From Flavobacterium sp. Root420 (GTDB taxonomy: Bacteria; Bacteroidota; Bacteroidia; Flavobacteriales; Flavobacteriaceae), in the NCBI RefSeq assembly GCF_001427905.1, contig NZ_LMEF01000012.1:297367-361366 (forward strand): DNA of 64,000 bases. Reading direction: 5' to 3'. The position numbers and the translations under genes are program-made. The notes beneath the pieces are model-generated. The model saw only the letters and a program-made list of their open reading frames with translations. It ran no database searches and was not told the origin of the DNA. Below are positions 32,771 through 41,458 of this stretch, one piece after another. Each line of letters starts with the position of its first letter. The stretch's first letter is position 1.

Positions 32771-33709
32771 TTAAAACTGATAAACTACTTCTAGTTTATA
32801 GTCTTTCAAAGAAGCTTTAGCACGTTCTAAATCTTCAGTGAAACCCAGAATATAACCACCGCCTCCAGAACCGCAAAGTTTTAGATAATAATCATTAGTG
32901 TCAATTCCGTTTTGCCAGATTCCGTGAAATTGCTCCGGAATCATTGGTTTGAAGTTATTTAGAACAACCTTAGAAAGTTTTTTAGTATTGGTAAACAAAG
33001 ATTTCATGTCGCCATGTAAAAAGTTTTCTACACAAGCATCCGTATATTTCACAAATTGGTTTTTAAGCATTGCACGGAAGCCTTTGTCTTTTAAGTTTTC
33101 CATGAAAATGTTAACCATTGGAGCTGTTTCGCCTACAATTCCTGAGTCTAATAAGAATACAGCGCCTTTTCCGTCAAAACTTTGAGTCGGAATTCCGGTT
33201 GCTTCAATATTATCTTTAGAATTAATTAAAATCGGGATACTCAAATAACTGTTTAAAGGATCTAAACCAGAACTTTTTCCGTGGAAAAAACTCTCCATTT
33301 GAGAAAATATATTTTTTAGTTGTAACAGTTTTTCACGAGTTAAATTCTCTAAAACTGTTATTTTGTGAGTTGCATATTTATCGTAAATTGCAGCAACAAG
33401 AGCGCCACTGCTTCCAACGCCATATCCTTGTGGAATACTTGAATCGAAATACATTCCGGTTTCAACATCATTTTTTAAAGCTGCCAGATCAAAAGCAACC
33501 AATTCCGGTTGTTCTGTTTGTAAAGTTTCAAGGTAAGTTACAAAACGTTTTAAACTTGCATTTGATGCTATTGCTTCTGTCGAAGGATCTTCGATTTTCT
33601 TCAAAGCACCATTGTAAAAATTATAAGGGATAGAAAGTCCTTTAGAATCACGAATGATTCCGTATTCTCCAAAGAGTAATATTTTTGAGTAAAATAATGG
33701 TCCTTTCAT
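32771..33709 (-). CDS. GHMP kinase, probable mevalonate kinase
   Basis: 312 residues. The GHMP fold shows SKILLFGEYGII at the start, the ATP loop PQGYGVGSSGALVAAI (motif 2), ESFFHGKSSGLDPLNSY with the catalytic Asp, and the C-terminal GSGGGGYILGF. In Flavobacteriia this clade is annotated as mevalonate kinase. Its neighbour mvaD in the same direction supports a mevalonate-pathway role. Its start is two bases from the stop of the toxin gene above, so translation is probably coupled to the toxin-antitoxin genes. Confidence 0.85.
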   Translation of the reverse strand: MKGPLFYSKILLFGEYGIIRDSKGLSIPYNFYNGALKKIEDPSTEAIASNASLKRFVTYLETLQTEQPELVAFDLAALKNDVETGMYFDSSIPQGYGVGSSGALVAAIYDKYATHKITVLENLTREKLLQLKNIFSQMESFFHGKSSGLDPLNSYLSIPILINSKDNIEATGIPTQSFDGKGAVFLLDSGIVGETAPMVNIFMENLKDKGFRAMLKNQFVKYTDACVENFLHGDMKSLFTNTKKLSKVVLNNFKPMIPEQFHGIWQNGIDTNDYYLKLCGSGGGGYILGFTEDLERAKASLKDYKLEVVYQF

Positions 33710-33711
33710 GT

Positions 33712-34017
33712 TTATTTTATGTCTTTCTTAATTTTATTTGGGTCTTGTTGTGTGTCGAAAATGGCATGAATTCTAACTTCATTTGCACCAAAACTATACA
33801 AGAGACTTGATTGTTTTGTTATAACACATTTTCGATATTTTTTATTTACTGACGATTTAGGAAAAATTTCAGGATTCATGCTAATTATTGAAATTGCTTT
33901 TTCAAATTTAATAATAAACATTTCTTTTGCTTTTTTAGACCATCTCGCTTCAATAAAATTTAAAACAGTGTCTAAATTTTTCTCAGCTGTTTTTGAAATA
34001 TTTACTCTAAGATTCAC
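33712..34017 (-). CDS. RelE/ParE-family toxin
   Basis: 101 residues, the usual length. The ParE/RelE fold shows ISKTAEKNLDTVLNFIEARW, KFEKAISIISMNPEIFPKS and a C-terminal VRIHAIFDTQQDP strand. Members poison gyrase or cut mRNA on ribosomes; the subclass is not clear. Its gene follows the antitoxin by three bases and precedes mevalonate kinase by two. Confidence 0.82.
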   Translation of the reverse strand: MNLRVNISKTAEKNLDTVLNFIEARWSKKAKEMFIIKFEKAISIISMNPEIFPKSSVNKKYRKCVITKQSSLLYSFGANEVRIHAIFDTQQDPNKIKKDIK

Positions 34018-34020
34018 TAC

Positions 34021-34236
34021 CTAATATTTTTTCATCACATCTTCAAAGCATGTAAATTCTCCTCTTTCAAATTCTAATTCACTTTGAGCAACATCTTCTT
34101 TCTGGGCCTCAGTCAAATCATCCCACCAATCTTTTTTCTCTTTTCTTAGTAATTTTGCAACAGCCATAATAATTGAAGGATCATTAGTCTCTTTCAACAT
34201 ATTCATTGCCTCAAGTTTTTCTAATTGAATATCCAT
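34021..34236 (-). CDS. Antitoxin of the RelE/ParE-type pair
   Basis: 71 residues, small and acidic. The N-terminal helix carries LEKLEAMNMLKETNDPSI, then RKEKKDWWDDLTEAQKEDV and a tail CFEDVMKKY; this is the style of antitoxins that accompany ParE-type toxins in Bacteroidota. The upstream-antitoxin, downstream-toxin order and three-base gap support the pairing. Confidence 0.75.
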   Translation of the reverse strand: MDIQLEKLEAMNMLKETNDPSIIMAVAKLLRKEKKDWWDDLTEAQKEDVAQSELEFERGEFTCFEDVMKKY

Positions 34237-34267
34237 AATTCTAGAATTTTAATTAAAGATACGAAAA

Positions 34268-35383
34268 TTATTTCTTCATTGCACCATCTCCAATTTGATC
34301 ACAAATGTAGTAACCATTCTGACAAAATACAACTAATTCGCCCTTAATAAATTGTAATACTTTTTCGCTAACGTTTTCGGGATAAAGGACATGCACATTT
34401 GCACCGGCATCAAGCGTAAAACAAACGGGAATCTGGGTTTCATTTCTGAATTTCCAAATTGCATTTATGATTTGCAACGTATTTGGTTTCATTAAAATAA
34501 AATACGGCATTGAAGTCATCATCATCGCATGCAAAGTCAAGGCTTCGCTTTCGACAACTTTGATAAATTCTCCTAGATTTCCACTTTCAAAAATGGCAAT
34601 TAACTGATCCAGATTTTCATGTGCCTGAGCAAAACGTCTTTCGGCATACGGGTGATTGTGCATCAAATCGTGACCAACTGTACTTGAAACTTGTTTTTCG
34701 CCTTTGTCAACTAATAAAATAGTATCCTGGTAATTCTTAAAATTTTCATGAATAGTGTACGGAAATTCAACCCCAAATAAATCCGAACTTCCCTCAATAT
34801 TTACCTGATTTCCCCAAACCACAACATTTCCTTTTACACTTCGGCAGGCACTTCCGGAACCTAAACGCGCTAAAAAAGAAGCTTTTTGATAAAAATAGTC
34901 ATCTGTCATTTCAGGATTCAGCTCTCTTTCCAAACTCATAAAATTCATCGCCAAAGCCGCCATTCCAGATGCTGAAGAAGCGATTCCTGAACTGTGTGGA
35001 AACGTATTTTGAGTATCGATCGTAAAATGATAATCCTTCAAAAAAGGCAGGTAAATTTCAATTCGCTCTAAAAACTTCTGAATTTTTGGTTTGAAATCTT
35101 CTTTTGGTTTTCCTTCAAATAATAAATCAAATGAAAATGAATCGTTTGTCACATTTAGCGATCCCGAGACTTTGGGAGAAATGTCTCTTTTTTCAAAACC
35201 CAATTTAGTAATCGTTTTACAATTATTCAACGTAAAACTCACCGATGGATTTGCCGGAATTTGATTGTCTTTTTTCCCCCAATATTTTACTAATGCAATA
35301 TTACTGGGAGCGCTCCACCCAAAATTTCCGTTTTCGATTGTAGAAGTATAGTTTTTAGGAATAAAATCAGCTGCTGTAAACAT
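34268..35383 (-). CDS. mvaD: Diphosphomevalonate decarboxylase with palindrome-encoded insert
   Basis: 371 residues. Converts mevalonate diphosphate and ATP to isopentenyl diphosphate. Markers are SAPSNIALVKYWGKKD near the start, the phosphate loop PHSSGIASSASGMAALA, GSGSACRS, and CFTLDAGANVHVLYP with the catalytic Asp at its end. I use the ATG at 35383 (MFTAADFIPKNY); the upstream in-frame ATG adds 15 atypical residues. Residues about 67-79 (DISPKVSGSLNVT) come from a type II palindromic repeat and fall between the conserved NNCKTITKL strand and FSFDLLFEGK. A TATCTTTG box is at 35408-35401. Confidence 0.92.
   Translation of the reverse strand: MFTAADFIPKNYTSTIENGNFGWSAPSNIALVKYWGKKDNQIPANPSVSFTLNNCKTITKLGFEKRDISPKVSGSLNVTNDSFSFDLLFEGKPKEDFKPKIQKFLERIEIYLPFLKDYHFTIDTQNTFPHSSGIASSASGMAALAMNFMSLERELNPEMTDDYFYQKASFLARLGSGSACRSVKGNVVVWGNQVNIEGSSDLFGVEFPYTIHENFKNYQDTILLVDKGEKQVSSTVGHDLMHNHPYAERRFAQAHENLDQLIAIFESGNLGEFIKVVESEALTLHAMMMTSMPYFILMKPNTLQIINAIWKFRNETQIPVCFTLDAGANVHVLYPENVSEKVLQFIKGELVVFCQNGYYICDQIGDGAMKK
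35146..35183 (-). repeat. Type II palindromic repeat inside mvaD, copy 2
   Basis: TTGTCACATTTAGCGA, the core TCCCGAGACTTTGGGA (35162-35177), GAAATG. It matches copy 1 (22679-22716) at most positions, has the same 38-bp length, and is read in the same frame. Confidence 0.85.
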
Positions 35384-35537
35384 GAAATATAAATTTTGGC
35401 AAAGATAGTTTTTAAAATATTTCACCATATAAGTTATATAAGAAAATGTAAGCAGGACTAAAACTAAAATGACTTGTCTGACTTATGTGGTTTAAACTTT
35501 CTTTTTAGTTATTTTTGAATAAAAAAAAGAAATAAAA

Positions 35538-36014
35538 ATGAACAAAATAACACGAATCGCGATCGCTGTAATCGTTTGTTTAGCAGTTGGATATTCTTCG
35601 TCTACTGTTACCAGGGAAGGGGTGGAAACGTGGTATCCAACAATTTTAAAACCAAGTTTTAATCCGCCAAATTGGGTTTTTATGCCCGTTTGGACATTAC
35701 TTTTTATTTTAATGGGAGTTGCAGCCGGTTTAGTTTGGGATAAAATAAAAGAACAAAACGAAGAAGTAAAAAAAGCTTTGGGTTTCTTTTTGGCCCAATT
35801 GATCTTAAATGCGGTATGGTCGTATATTTTCTTCGGATTAAAAAATCCGATGCTGGCTTTAATCGAAATCGCACTTTTATGGCTTATGATTTACGAAACG
35901 TATTTGAAATTCACCAAAATCAATAAAACTGCGGGTTATTTACTGATTCCATATATGGCTTGGGTAAGTTTTGCAGGGATTTTGAATGCGAGTATTTGGT
36001 GGTTGAATAGGTAA
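35538..36014 (+). CDS. TspO/MBR family protein
   Basis: 158 residues with five membrane helices. WYPTILKPSFNPPNWVFMPVW is the TspO signature, with WTLLFILMGVAAG and LNAVWSYIFFGLKNP following. TspO proteins bind tetrapyrroles and are linked to stress and light responses; the role in Flavobacterium is not established. A TATTTTTG box at 35510-35517 lies 20 bases above the start. Transcribed alone. Confidence 0.93.
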   Translation: MNKITRIAIAVIVCLAVGYSSSTVTREGVETWYPTILKPSFNPPNWVFMPVWTLLFILMGVAAGLVWDKIKEQNEEVKKALGFFLAQLILNAVWSYIFFGLKNPMLALIEIALLWLMIYETYLKFTKINKTAGYLLIPYMAWVSFAGILNASIWWLNR

Positions 36015-36076
36015 AAGTAGTTTCAAGTTTAAGGTTTTTTTAGTTTCAGGTTTCAAGTTTAACTAATACGTTTTTT

Positions 36077-37045
36077 ATGAATAAATTCAGGGCTTTTCTA
36101 GTTGTTTTGTTTTTTGTTTCGTTTAATTCTTTTGCCTGTTTAAATGGTGAAACTAAGATTCTTAAGAATGGAGCTTATGTTTATATAGATTATAGAGGGC
36201 TTGTTCCACACGGACATCATTTTTTAAGTAGGGAATTTCCTCAGATTATAAAACAACTTGACAGCTTATATAGAAAGACAAATGATATTGATTATTTGTC
36301 TGATAAAGGATATATTTTAATTGTTCAAAAAAAGTACGACGAAGCACTAGAATTATATTTGAATATTGAAAAAATTAAGCCTAATCGATATTCAACAGCT
36401 TCCAATATTGGAACTCTTTATGAGTTAATTGGAGAAAATCAAAAAGCTTATGAATGGATAAAAAAATCGATTCAAATAAATCCGGAATCCCATAATGGTT
36501 CTGAATGGTTACATCTTAACATATTACAAGCAAAGATTAAAAAGATCGACGATGCTCATTTGGGAGAATTTTTAATAAACAATAGTTTTGGCAAAGATGT
36601 AATTCCAAAAATCGATTTGCCAAAAGAAACGTTGAAAGAGCTGGCTAAGTCAATTTATTACCAAGCTAATGAGCGAATGAGTTTTATAAAACCAAAAGAC
36701 AAAATTATTTCTGCCTTGCTTTTTGAACTTGGTAATGCGGTTAAGATAATTGGGGAAAATGAAAATGCTATTCGAATTTATAATTTAGCTAAAGAATATG
36801 GTTTTCAAGATGAATTAGTTAATCAGAGAATAATTTATTGCTATCAAAGTAAAAATAAATATGTTGAAAAAGAAAATCAAAAATTATACGAAAATATTAT
36901 AAAGGTAAAACGAAGTAAACAAGGTGTTGATGTTGATTACGTTGGTCAAATAGAAAGTGTATTAGTTATTTTATCCATTGTAGCTGCACTTTTATTAATT
37001 GTTTCAATTATCCTTTATTTGAAATGGAAGAATCTAAGGGATTAA
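36077..37045 (+). CDS. TPR protein with signal peptide and C-terminal membrane helix
   Basis: 322 residues. A signal peptide (FNSFAC) precedes NGETKILKNGAYVYIDYRG and VPHGHHF, which recur in Flavobacterium TPR proteins. At least two TPR units are visible (DKGYILIVQKKYDEALELYL, ASNIGTLYELIGENQKAYEW), and a hydrophobic segment (VLVILSIVAALLLIVSIIL, about 295-315) lies near the C-terminus. The repeats would therefore be periplasmic, tethered from the far end. Partner unknown. Confidence 0.7.
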   Translation: MNKFRAFLVVLFFVSFNSFACLNGETKILKNGAYVYIDYRGLVPHGHHFLSREFPQIIKQLDSLYRKTNDIDYLSDKGYILIVQKKYDEALELYLNIEKIKPNRYSTASNIGTLYELIGENQKAYEWIKKSIQINPESHNGSEWLHLNILQAKIKKIDDAHLGEFLINNSFGKDVIPKIDLPKETLKELAKSIYYQANERMSFIKPKDKIISALLFELGNAVKIIGENENAIRIYNLAKEYGFQDELVNQRIIYCYQSKNKYVEKENQKLYENIIKVKRSKQGVDVDYVGQIESVLVILSIVAALLLIVSIILYLKWKNLRD

Positions 37046-37074
37046 TATTCTTCTAAATGATTTTTCGAAATAGT

Positions 37075-37809
37075 TTAGTTTTTAATCTCAACTTTCAACT
37101 TCTTAAACTCATCATTTTTAGCAGTCAAAAAATCCATTGTTGCCAAAATATTAGGATGGTCCAGTAGTGTTTTAGATTTTGGATCGGCATCACAAAATTG
37201 AAGAAAAAGTTCTTTTTCTTCAGCGTTTAATTTTAAATCTTCAGAAAAAAAAGTTTCCGAAACTGATGTCTGGATAAGTTTTTTAAAGTCAATCTTTTCT
37301 ATTTCCTTTTTAGGCACTTCTTTTTCTTTTTTAAATAAATCAGAAATTAGACTCCCAACTGCTATAAAATTTACACCATTTGTAATAGTTCCGTCATAAA
37401 CTCCTGTATATTTTTGCAAAGAGCGAGACGGTAATACAGTTGAACCTTCGCCAGCAGCGCCTACGTGAGGAAAATTTATTTTTGTTATTACTACTTCATC
37501 TAATTCTTCTGGCTTTAAAATCATATTAACCACAAGATTATTAGTTTCAAAATTTTGAGATGTTACTTTTAATCTTGAAAAGAAATAATCCTTAGAAAAG
37601 AAAATCAAACTGTCATTTACTTTGACCAAAATATCGAACTCTCCTAAAGTATTTGTAGTTGTGCTGGTTTTAGCTGTTTTATTAATAACCTCAATGCCTT
37701 TGAGAGCGGAGTTTTGAGAAAGAACTTTTCCATGAAGCAATTTTTCTGTTTGTGAAATAGAAAGCTGGTAAGTGAAAAAAGAAATTGTGGTAAGTAATTT
37801 TACTTTCAT
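37075..37809 (-). CDS. CarboxypepD_reg-like surface protein, paralogue 1
   Basis: 244 residues. The signal peptide ends QLSISQ. The first half is a carboxypeptidase-regulatory-like beta-sandwich (LHGKVLSQNSALKGIEVINK, then LGEFDILVKVNDSLIFFSKDY), like the N-terminal domain of many TonB receptors but without a barrel. The second half is a charged helical domain ending in KSKTLLDHPNILATMDFL. It is a tandem paralogue of the next gene (11-base gap): the first 29 residues are identical and the ends align, while the middle differs. Function unknown. Confidence 0.7.
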   Translation of the reverse strand: MKVKLLTTISFFTYQLSISQTEKLLHGKVLSQNSALKGIEVINKTAKTSTTTNTLGEFDILVKVNDSLIFFSKDYFFSRLKVTSQNFETNNLVVNMILKPEELDEVVITKINFPHVGAAGEGSTVLPSRSLQKYTGVYDGTITNGVNFIAVGSLISDLFKKEKEVPKKEIEKIDFKKLIQTSVSETFFSEDLKLNAEEKELFLQFCDADPKSKTLLDHPNILATMDFLTAKNDEFKKLKVEIKN

Positions 37810-37820
37810 CTAATAGATTT

Positions 37821-38558
37821 TTAGTTTTTAATTTCTGTTTCCAATTTCTTAAACTCTTCATTCTTAACAAATAAAAAATCCATCAAGGCCAAAACATTCG
37901 GATGTTCTAAAAGTGTTTTAGATTTCGCATCGGCATCGCAGAATTTTATAAAAAGTTCTTTTTCTTTAGATGTAATATTTAAATTTTTAAGAAAAAACTC
38001 AGGTGGACAAGAGGCTATAATTAGTTTTTTGAAACGGTCATCATGCGGCTCAATTTTTTTCTTTGGTTTGTCAAAAATGGGGTAACTAAAATTTATAGCA
38101 TTTTTAATTTTACCATCATAAACAGTAACTTTTGTAGTAACATCATCAAATTGCTTGCGAATTTTGATTTTATTTATTTCTTCTCTATTATTGGCAATTT
38201 TTTTAAGTTCAGTTTTATTAAAAGCAGATCTATAAACTACAACATTCTCCAATTCTTCGGCTTTTGGAGTCATCTCAACAATGAGATGGCTTTTTTCCAG
38301 ATCTTTCAAAGTTAGCTTCAATCTTGTAAATAAGTAATCCTTTGAAAAAAACAATAAACTGTCCTGCTCTTTTGCTAAAATAGAAAACTCTCCCAATTCA
38401 TTGGTTCTAGTGCTTGTTTGAGCTGCTTTATTAATAACCTCAACTTTATTAAGCGGATCATTATTGGAAACAACTTTTCCGTGAAGCAGTTTTTCGGTTT
38501 GAGAAATAGAAAGTTGGTAAGTGAAAAAAGAAATTGTAGTGAGTAATTTTACTTTCAT
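37821..38558 (-). CDS. CarboxypepD_reg-like surface protein, paralogue 2
   Basis: 245 residues, same plan as paralogue 1: signal peptide, carboxypeptidase-regulatory-like domain (LHGKVVSNNDPLNKVEVINK), and a helical tail with KSKTLLEHPNVLALMDFL. The central stretch (about 105-175) is Lys/Asn-rich and does not align with the Gly/Thr-rich centre of paralogue 1. It is the upstream member of the pair and is probably cotranscribed with it. Confidence 0.7.
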   Translation of the reverse strand: MKVKLLTTISFFTYQLSISQTEKLLHGKVVSNNDPLNKVEVINKAAQTSTRTNELGEFSILAKEQDSLLFFSKDYLFTRLKLTLKDLEKSHLIVEMTPKAEELENVVVYRSAFNKTELKKIANNREEINKIKIRKQFDDVTTKVTVYDGKIKNAINFSYPIFDKPKKKIEPHDDRFKKLIIASCPPEFFLKNLNITSKEKELFIKFCDADAKSKTLLEHPNVLALMDFLFVKNEEFKKLETEIKN

Positions 38559-38716
38559 CTAATGGTATTTAGCTGAGAGTAAAATTATTAGAATTGTCTT
38601 AACGAAAACTTACAGAATCTGTAAATTCTTGTTAATTCGGGTTTTTAAGTTTTCAGTCGCAGTCTCAGTTTTCAGTCATAACGCCTCCTGTGACTGAAAA
38701 CTGAGACTGTGAACTT

Positions 38717-39364
38717 TTACAATATTTCAATTAATTCTGATGGCGTATTTATTACCAATTTTGCACCGCTAGCGATCAGTTCTTCTTCTGTGCGATAGCC
38801 CCATGAAACACCAAGCGGAAACATATTAGCATTTGTTGCTGTTAACATGTCAATATCAGAATCGCCTATAAAGATGATTTCTTCTGTTTTTAAATTCCAG
38901 TTTTTGCTTATTTCGACAGCTTCAAACGGATTAGGTTTTTTAAGCGCTTCAGTACTTAAACCAACGGCAGTATTAAAATAATCCGGGAATATTTCTGATG
39001 CTATTTTTTTGGTAAGCTCATCAGCTTTGTTTGAAAAAACTGCTAATTTGATATCTCTTGAAACTAAATCATCCAGCAATTCAACAATACCTGCGTAAGG
39101 TTTTGTTTTTAGCGTGCAAATTTTACGATATTCACTAATGATACAATTGAAACAATTTTCAATATCGGTTTCTGTATTGTTTGAAGAAGGCAAAGCTTCG
39201 CTTACCAAATTTCGCAAACCGCTTCCGATAAAATATTGGTAAGCCTCATAAGTATGTGTTGGGTAATTTAGAGTCGTTAGAACATTGTTCATTGCATCTG
39301 AGATGTCTTCTAATGAATTGACTAAAGTTCCGTCTAAATCAAAAATAATTCCTTTGTATTTCAT
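38717..39364 (-). CDS. HAD-family hydrolase, phosphoglycolate phosphatase-like
   Basis: 216 residues from the ATG at 39364. Motif I is FDLDGTLVNS, motif II is VFSNK, motif III is KKPNP and motif IV is GDSDIDML, all of the Gph/PPase subclass. The typical substrate is 2-phosphoglycolate, but many relatives are general phosphatases. An upstream in-frame ATG would run into the previous gene. It starts four bases after the FAD oxidoreductase gene ends, so the two share an operon. Confidence 0.87.
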   Translation of the reverse strand: MKYKGIIFDLDGTLVNSLEDISDAMNNVLTTLNYPTHTYEAYQYFIGSGLRNLVSEALPSSNNTETDIENCFNCIISEYRKICTLKTKPYAGIVELLDDLVSRDIKLAVFSNKADELTKKIASEIFPDYFNTAVGLSTEALKKPNPFEAVEISKNWNLKTEEIIFIGDSDIDMLTATNANMFPLGVSWGYRTEEELIASGAKLVINTPSELIEIL

Positions 39365-39368
39365 TCTA

Positions 39369-40577
39369 TTAAATATTATTTGCCAAAATAAACCCGCTTG
39401 TCCAGGCATTCTGGAAGTTGAAACCCCCTGTTATGGCGTCGATGTTTACAATTTCGCCAGCAAAATAAAGGTTTTGATGTAATTTGCTTTCCATGGTTTT
39501 GAAGTTGATTTCTTTTAAATCAATTCCGCCGGCTGTTACAAATTCTTCTTTAAAAGTGCTTTTTCCGTTTACCTGAAATTTTGCTTTTGTCAATTGAGAA
39601 GCTAAATTTTGTAATTGAATTTTAGATAAATCAGCCCATTTGGTTTCCGATTCAATTTCAGAAGCTAAAACCAAACTTTCCCATAAACGATTAGGGAAGT
39701 CGAAAGGAGATTTTTTTGAAACGGCTTTTTTAGCATGCTCCTGTTTTAAATCTTTTAGGATTTTCTCTGCATCTTCAGTATCAACATCATTCAGCCAATT
39801 GACGAAAATAGTAAACTGATAATTTTTGTCGAATAAAATGCGTGCTCCCCAAGCCGAAAGTTTCAAAATGGCGGGACCACTCATTCCCCAATGTGTGATT
39901 AACAACGGCCCGGTTGACTCTAGTTTGGTATCTTTTACATTTACGGTAACTTGTGCCGCAACACCAGGCAATTCTTTAATTCGTGGATCTTTGATATTGA
40001 AAGTAAATAGGGAAGGTACCGCGCTCACAATAGCGTGTCCTTTCTCTTGGAGCATTTCCCAGATTTTAGGATTGCTTCCGGTGGCCATGACCAATTTTTC
40101 TGTAATAAATTTATCGTTTTGCGTATCAATTTTCCAATGATTTTCTGCTTTGTAAATCGATTGTACGCTTTGTCCTGTCAAAACTTTGATACCTAATTTT
40201 TCGGTTGCTTTTAAGAAACAATCGATTATGGTTTGAGAAGAATTAGAAACGGGAAACATTCTTCCGTCGTCTTCGATTTTTAATTCTACGCCATGTTTTT
40301 CGAACCATTCTATGGTATCCCCAGAACAAAATTGATGAAAAGGACCGCGAAGTTCTTTTTCACCACGCGGATAAAATTTGACCAATTCATTTGGTTCAAA
40401 ACAGGCGTGTGTTACGTTACATCTTCCACCACCGGAAACGCGGACTTTAGATAGTACCTCTTTTCCTCTTTCTAAAATGGCGATTTTCAGTTTCGGATTT
40501 TTCTCTGCAATATTTATCGCGGAAAAAAAACCTGCAGCGCCCCCGCCAACAATTAGGATGTCGAAATTTTGAATCAT
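39369..40577 (-). CDS. HI0933/BaiN-type FAD-dependent oxidoreductase
   Basis: 402 residues. The FAD-binding GGGAAG lies in DILIVGGGAAGFFSAI near residue 8; SGGGRCNVTHA is the family's second mark; MATGSNPKIWEML and the C-terminal GGFNFQNAWTSGFILA (with GG for FAD) complete the pattern. The family is widespread and its substrate mostly unknown; BaiN members act in bile-acid reduction, which does not apply here. I place the start at 40577; the longer frame to 40631 is made from a type III repeat. Confidence 0.87.
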   Translation of the reverse strand: MIQNFDILIVGGGAAGFFSAINIAEKNPKLKIAILERGKEVLSKVRVSGGGRCNVTHACFEPNELVKFYPRGEKELRGPFHQFCSGDTIEWFEKHGVELKIEDDGRMFPVSNSSQTIIDCFLKATEKLGIKVLTGQSVQSIYKAENHWKIDTQNDKFITEKLVMATGSNPKIWEMLQEKGHAIVSAVPSLFTFNIKDPRIKELPGVAAQVTVNVKDTKLESTGPLLITHWGMSGPAILKLSAWGARILFDKNYQFTIFVNWLNDVDTEDAEKILKDLKQEHAKKAVSKKSPFDFPNRLWESLVLASEIESETKWADLSKIQLQNLASQLTKAKFQVNGKSTFKEEFVTAGGIDLKEINFKTMESKLHQNLYFAGEIVNIDAITGGFNFQNAWTSGFILANNI

Positions 40578-40596
40578 ATTTTTTTGGTTAGCCACG

Positions 40597-40627
40597 ACCC
40601 GAGCGCTAGCGAACAGGCGAAGCAATT
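40597..40627. repeat. Type III repeat, copy 2 (inverted)
   Basis: ACCCGAGCGCTAGCGAACAG followed by GCGAAGCAATT. It lies just upstream of the FAD oxidoreductase gene and is bracketed by CACGA on each side. Confidence 0.75.
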
Positions 40628-40672
40628 TCACGAATTGGCACTAATTTTAAATCTTTAGGATCTTTAATTTTT

Positions 40673-41350
40673 TTATAATTTATCCGGAAAATCAGAGATC
40701 ATTCCGTCTACTTTATAGCTTTTTATTTTTTGAATATCTTTTTCACTATTTACTGTCCAAGGCAAAACCAGAAAACCTTTTTTCTGCATCTCTTTCACAT
40801 TTTCCTGATTCAATAAATGAAAATAAGGATGAATGGCCTTTGCTTTTATTGTTTCGGCGAAAGCCAAAGCTAAATCGAGATCTGTTTCTGTCAAAACACC
40901 AATAGGTATTTTAGAATCTAAATTATGAACTTCCTGCAAGACATTCCAATCAAAACTCGAAATAATAAAATGAGCGTAACTCCAGTTTTTTTCTGAAACA
41001 TATTCATCAATAAGAGAAATAACTTTCGTTACAGTATCTGCATTTTTTAATTCGATATTGATGAAACATTTTTTGTTTACAAGGTCAAAAACTTCTTTTA
41101 AAGTTGGAATTTCATGCTTTTCAGCAATCAAAAACGATTTTAATTCCGGTAAAGATAAGGTATTTACAAAACCTTTTCCGGTGGTCATTTTGTCGATGGT
41201 TTCGTCGTGAATGACAATTATATGTCCATCAGCACTTAAGTGAACATCGAGTTCAATTCCGTCAGCATTTAAGTCTAATGCTTTCTGAAAAGCTTTTAAA
41301 GTATTCTCGGGTTCGTAGCCTTTGGCGCCGCGATGTGCAATCTTGAGCAT
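40673..41350 (-). CDS. Glycerophosphodiester phosphodiesterase
   Basis: 225 residues from the ATG at 41350. The GDPD signature is complete: HRGAKGYEPENTL (His and Glu), GIELDVHLSADG (metal ligands E and D), VIHDETID (second His) and, near the end, LPWTVN. The enzyme hydrolyses glycerophosphodiesters to an alcohol and glycerol-3-phosphate. No signal peptide is seen, so it is probably cytosolic. The longer frame to 41461 is a repeat-derived artefact. Confidence 0.9.
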   Translation of the reverse strand: MLKIAHRGAKGYEPENTLKAFQKALDLNADGIELDVHLSADGHIIVIHDETIDKMTTGKGFVNTLSLPELKSFLIAEKHEIPTLKEVFDLVNKKCFINIELKNADTVTKVISLIDEYVSEKNWSYAHFIISSFDWNVLQEVHNLDSKIPIGVLTETDLDLALAFAETIKAKAIHPYFHLLNQENVKEMQKKGFLVLPWTVNSEKDIQKIKSYKVDGMISDFPDKL

Positions 41351-41427
41351 TTGTTGTGAGTTTAAACGCAAAGGTCGCAAAGTTTTACGCAAAGGTCGCA
41401 AGGAATTATAAAAATTAAATAGCCGCG

Positions 41428-41458
41428 AATTACTTCGTCTGTTCGCTATCGCTCGAGT
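41428..41458. repeat. Type III repeat, copy 3
   Basis: AATTACTTCGTCTGTTCGC followed by TATCGCTCGAGT. It is bracketed by CGCGAATT and CACGAATT. The same gap (41351-41556) has 'gcaaaggtcgcaaag' text in both orientations. Confidence 0.75.

Noticed and set aside
40578..40631. Longer N-terminus for the FAD oxidoreductase
   Set aside because: The extra 18 residues are coded by a type III repeat and lie before the normal FAD-binding start; the ATG at 40577 fits the family.
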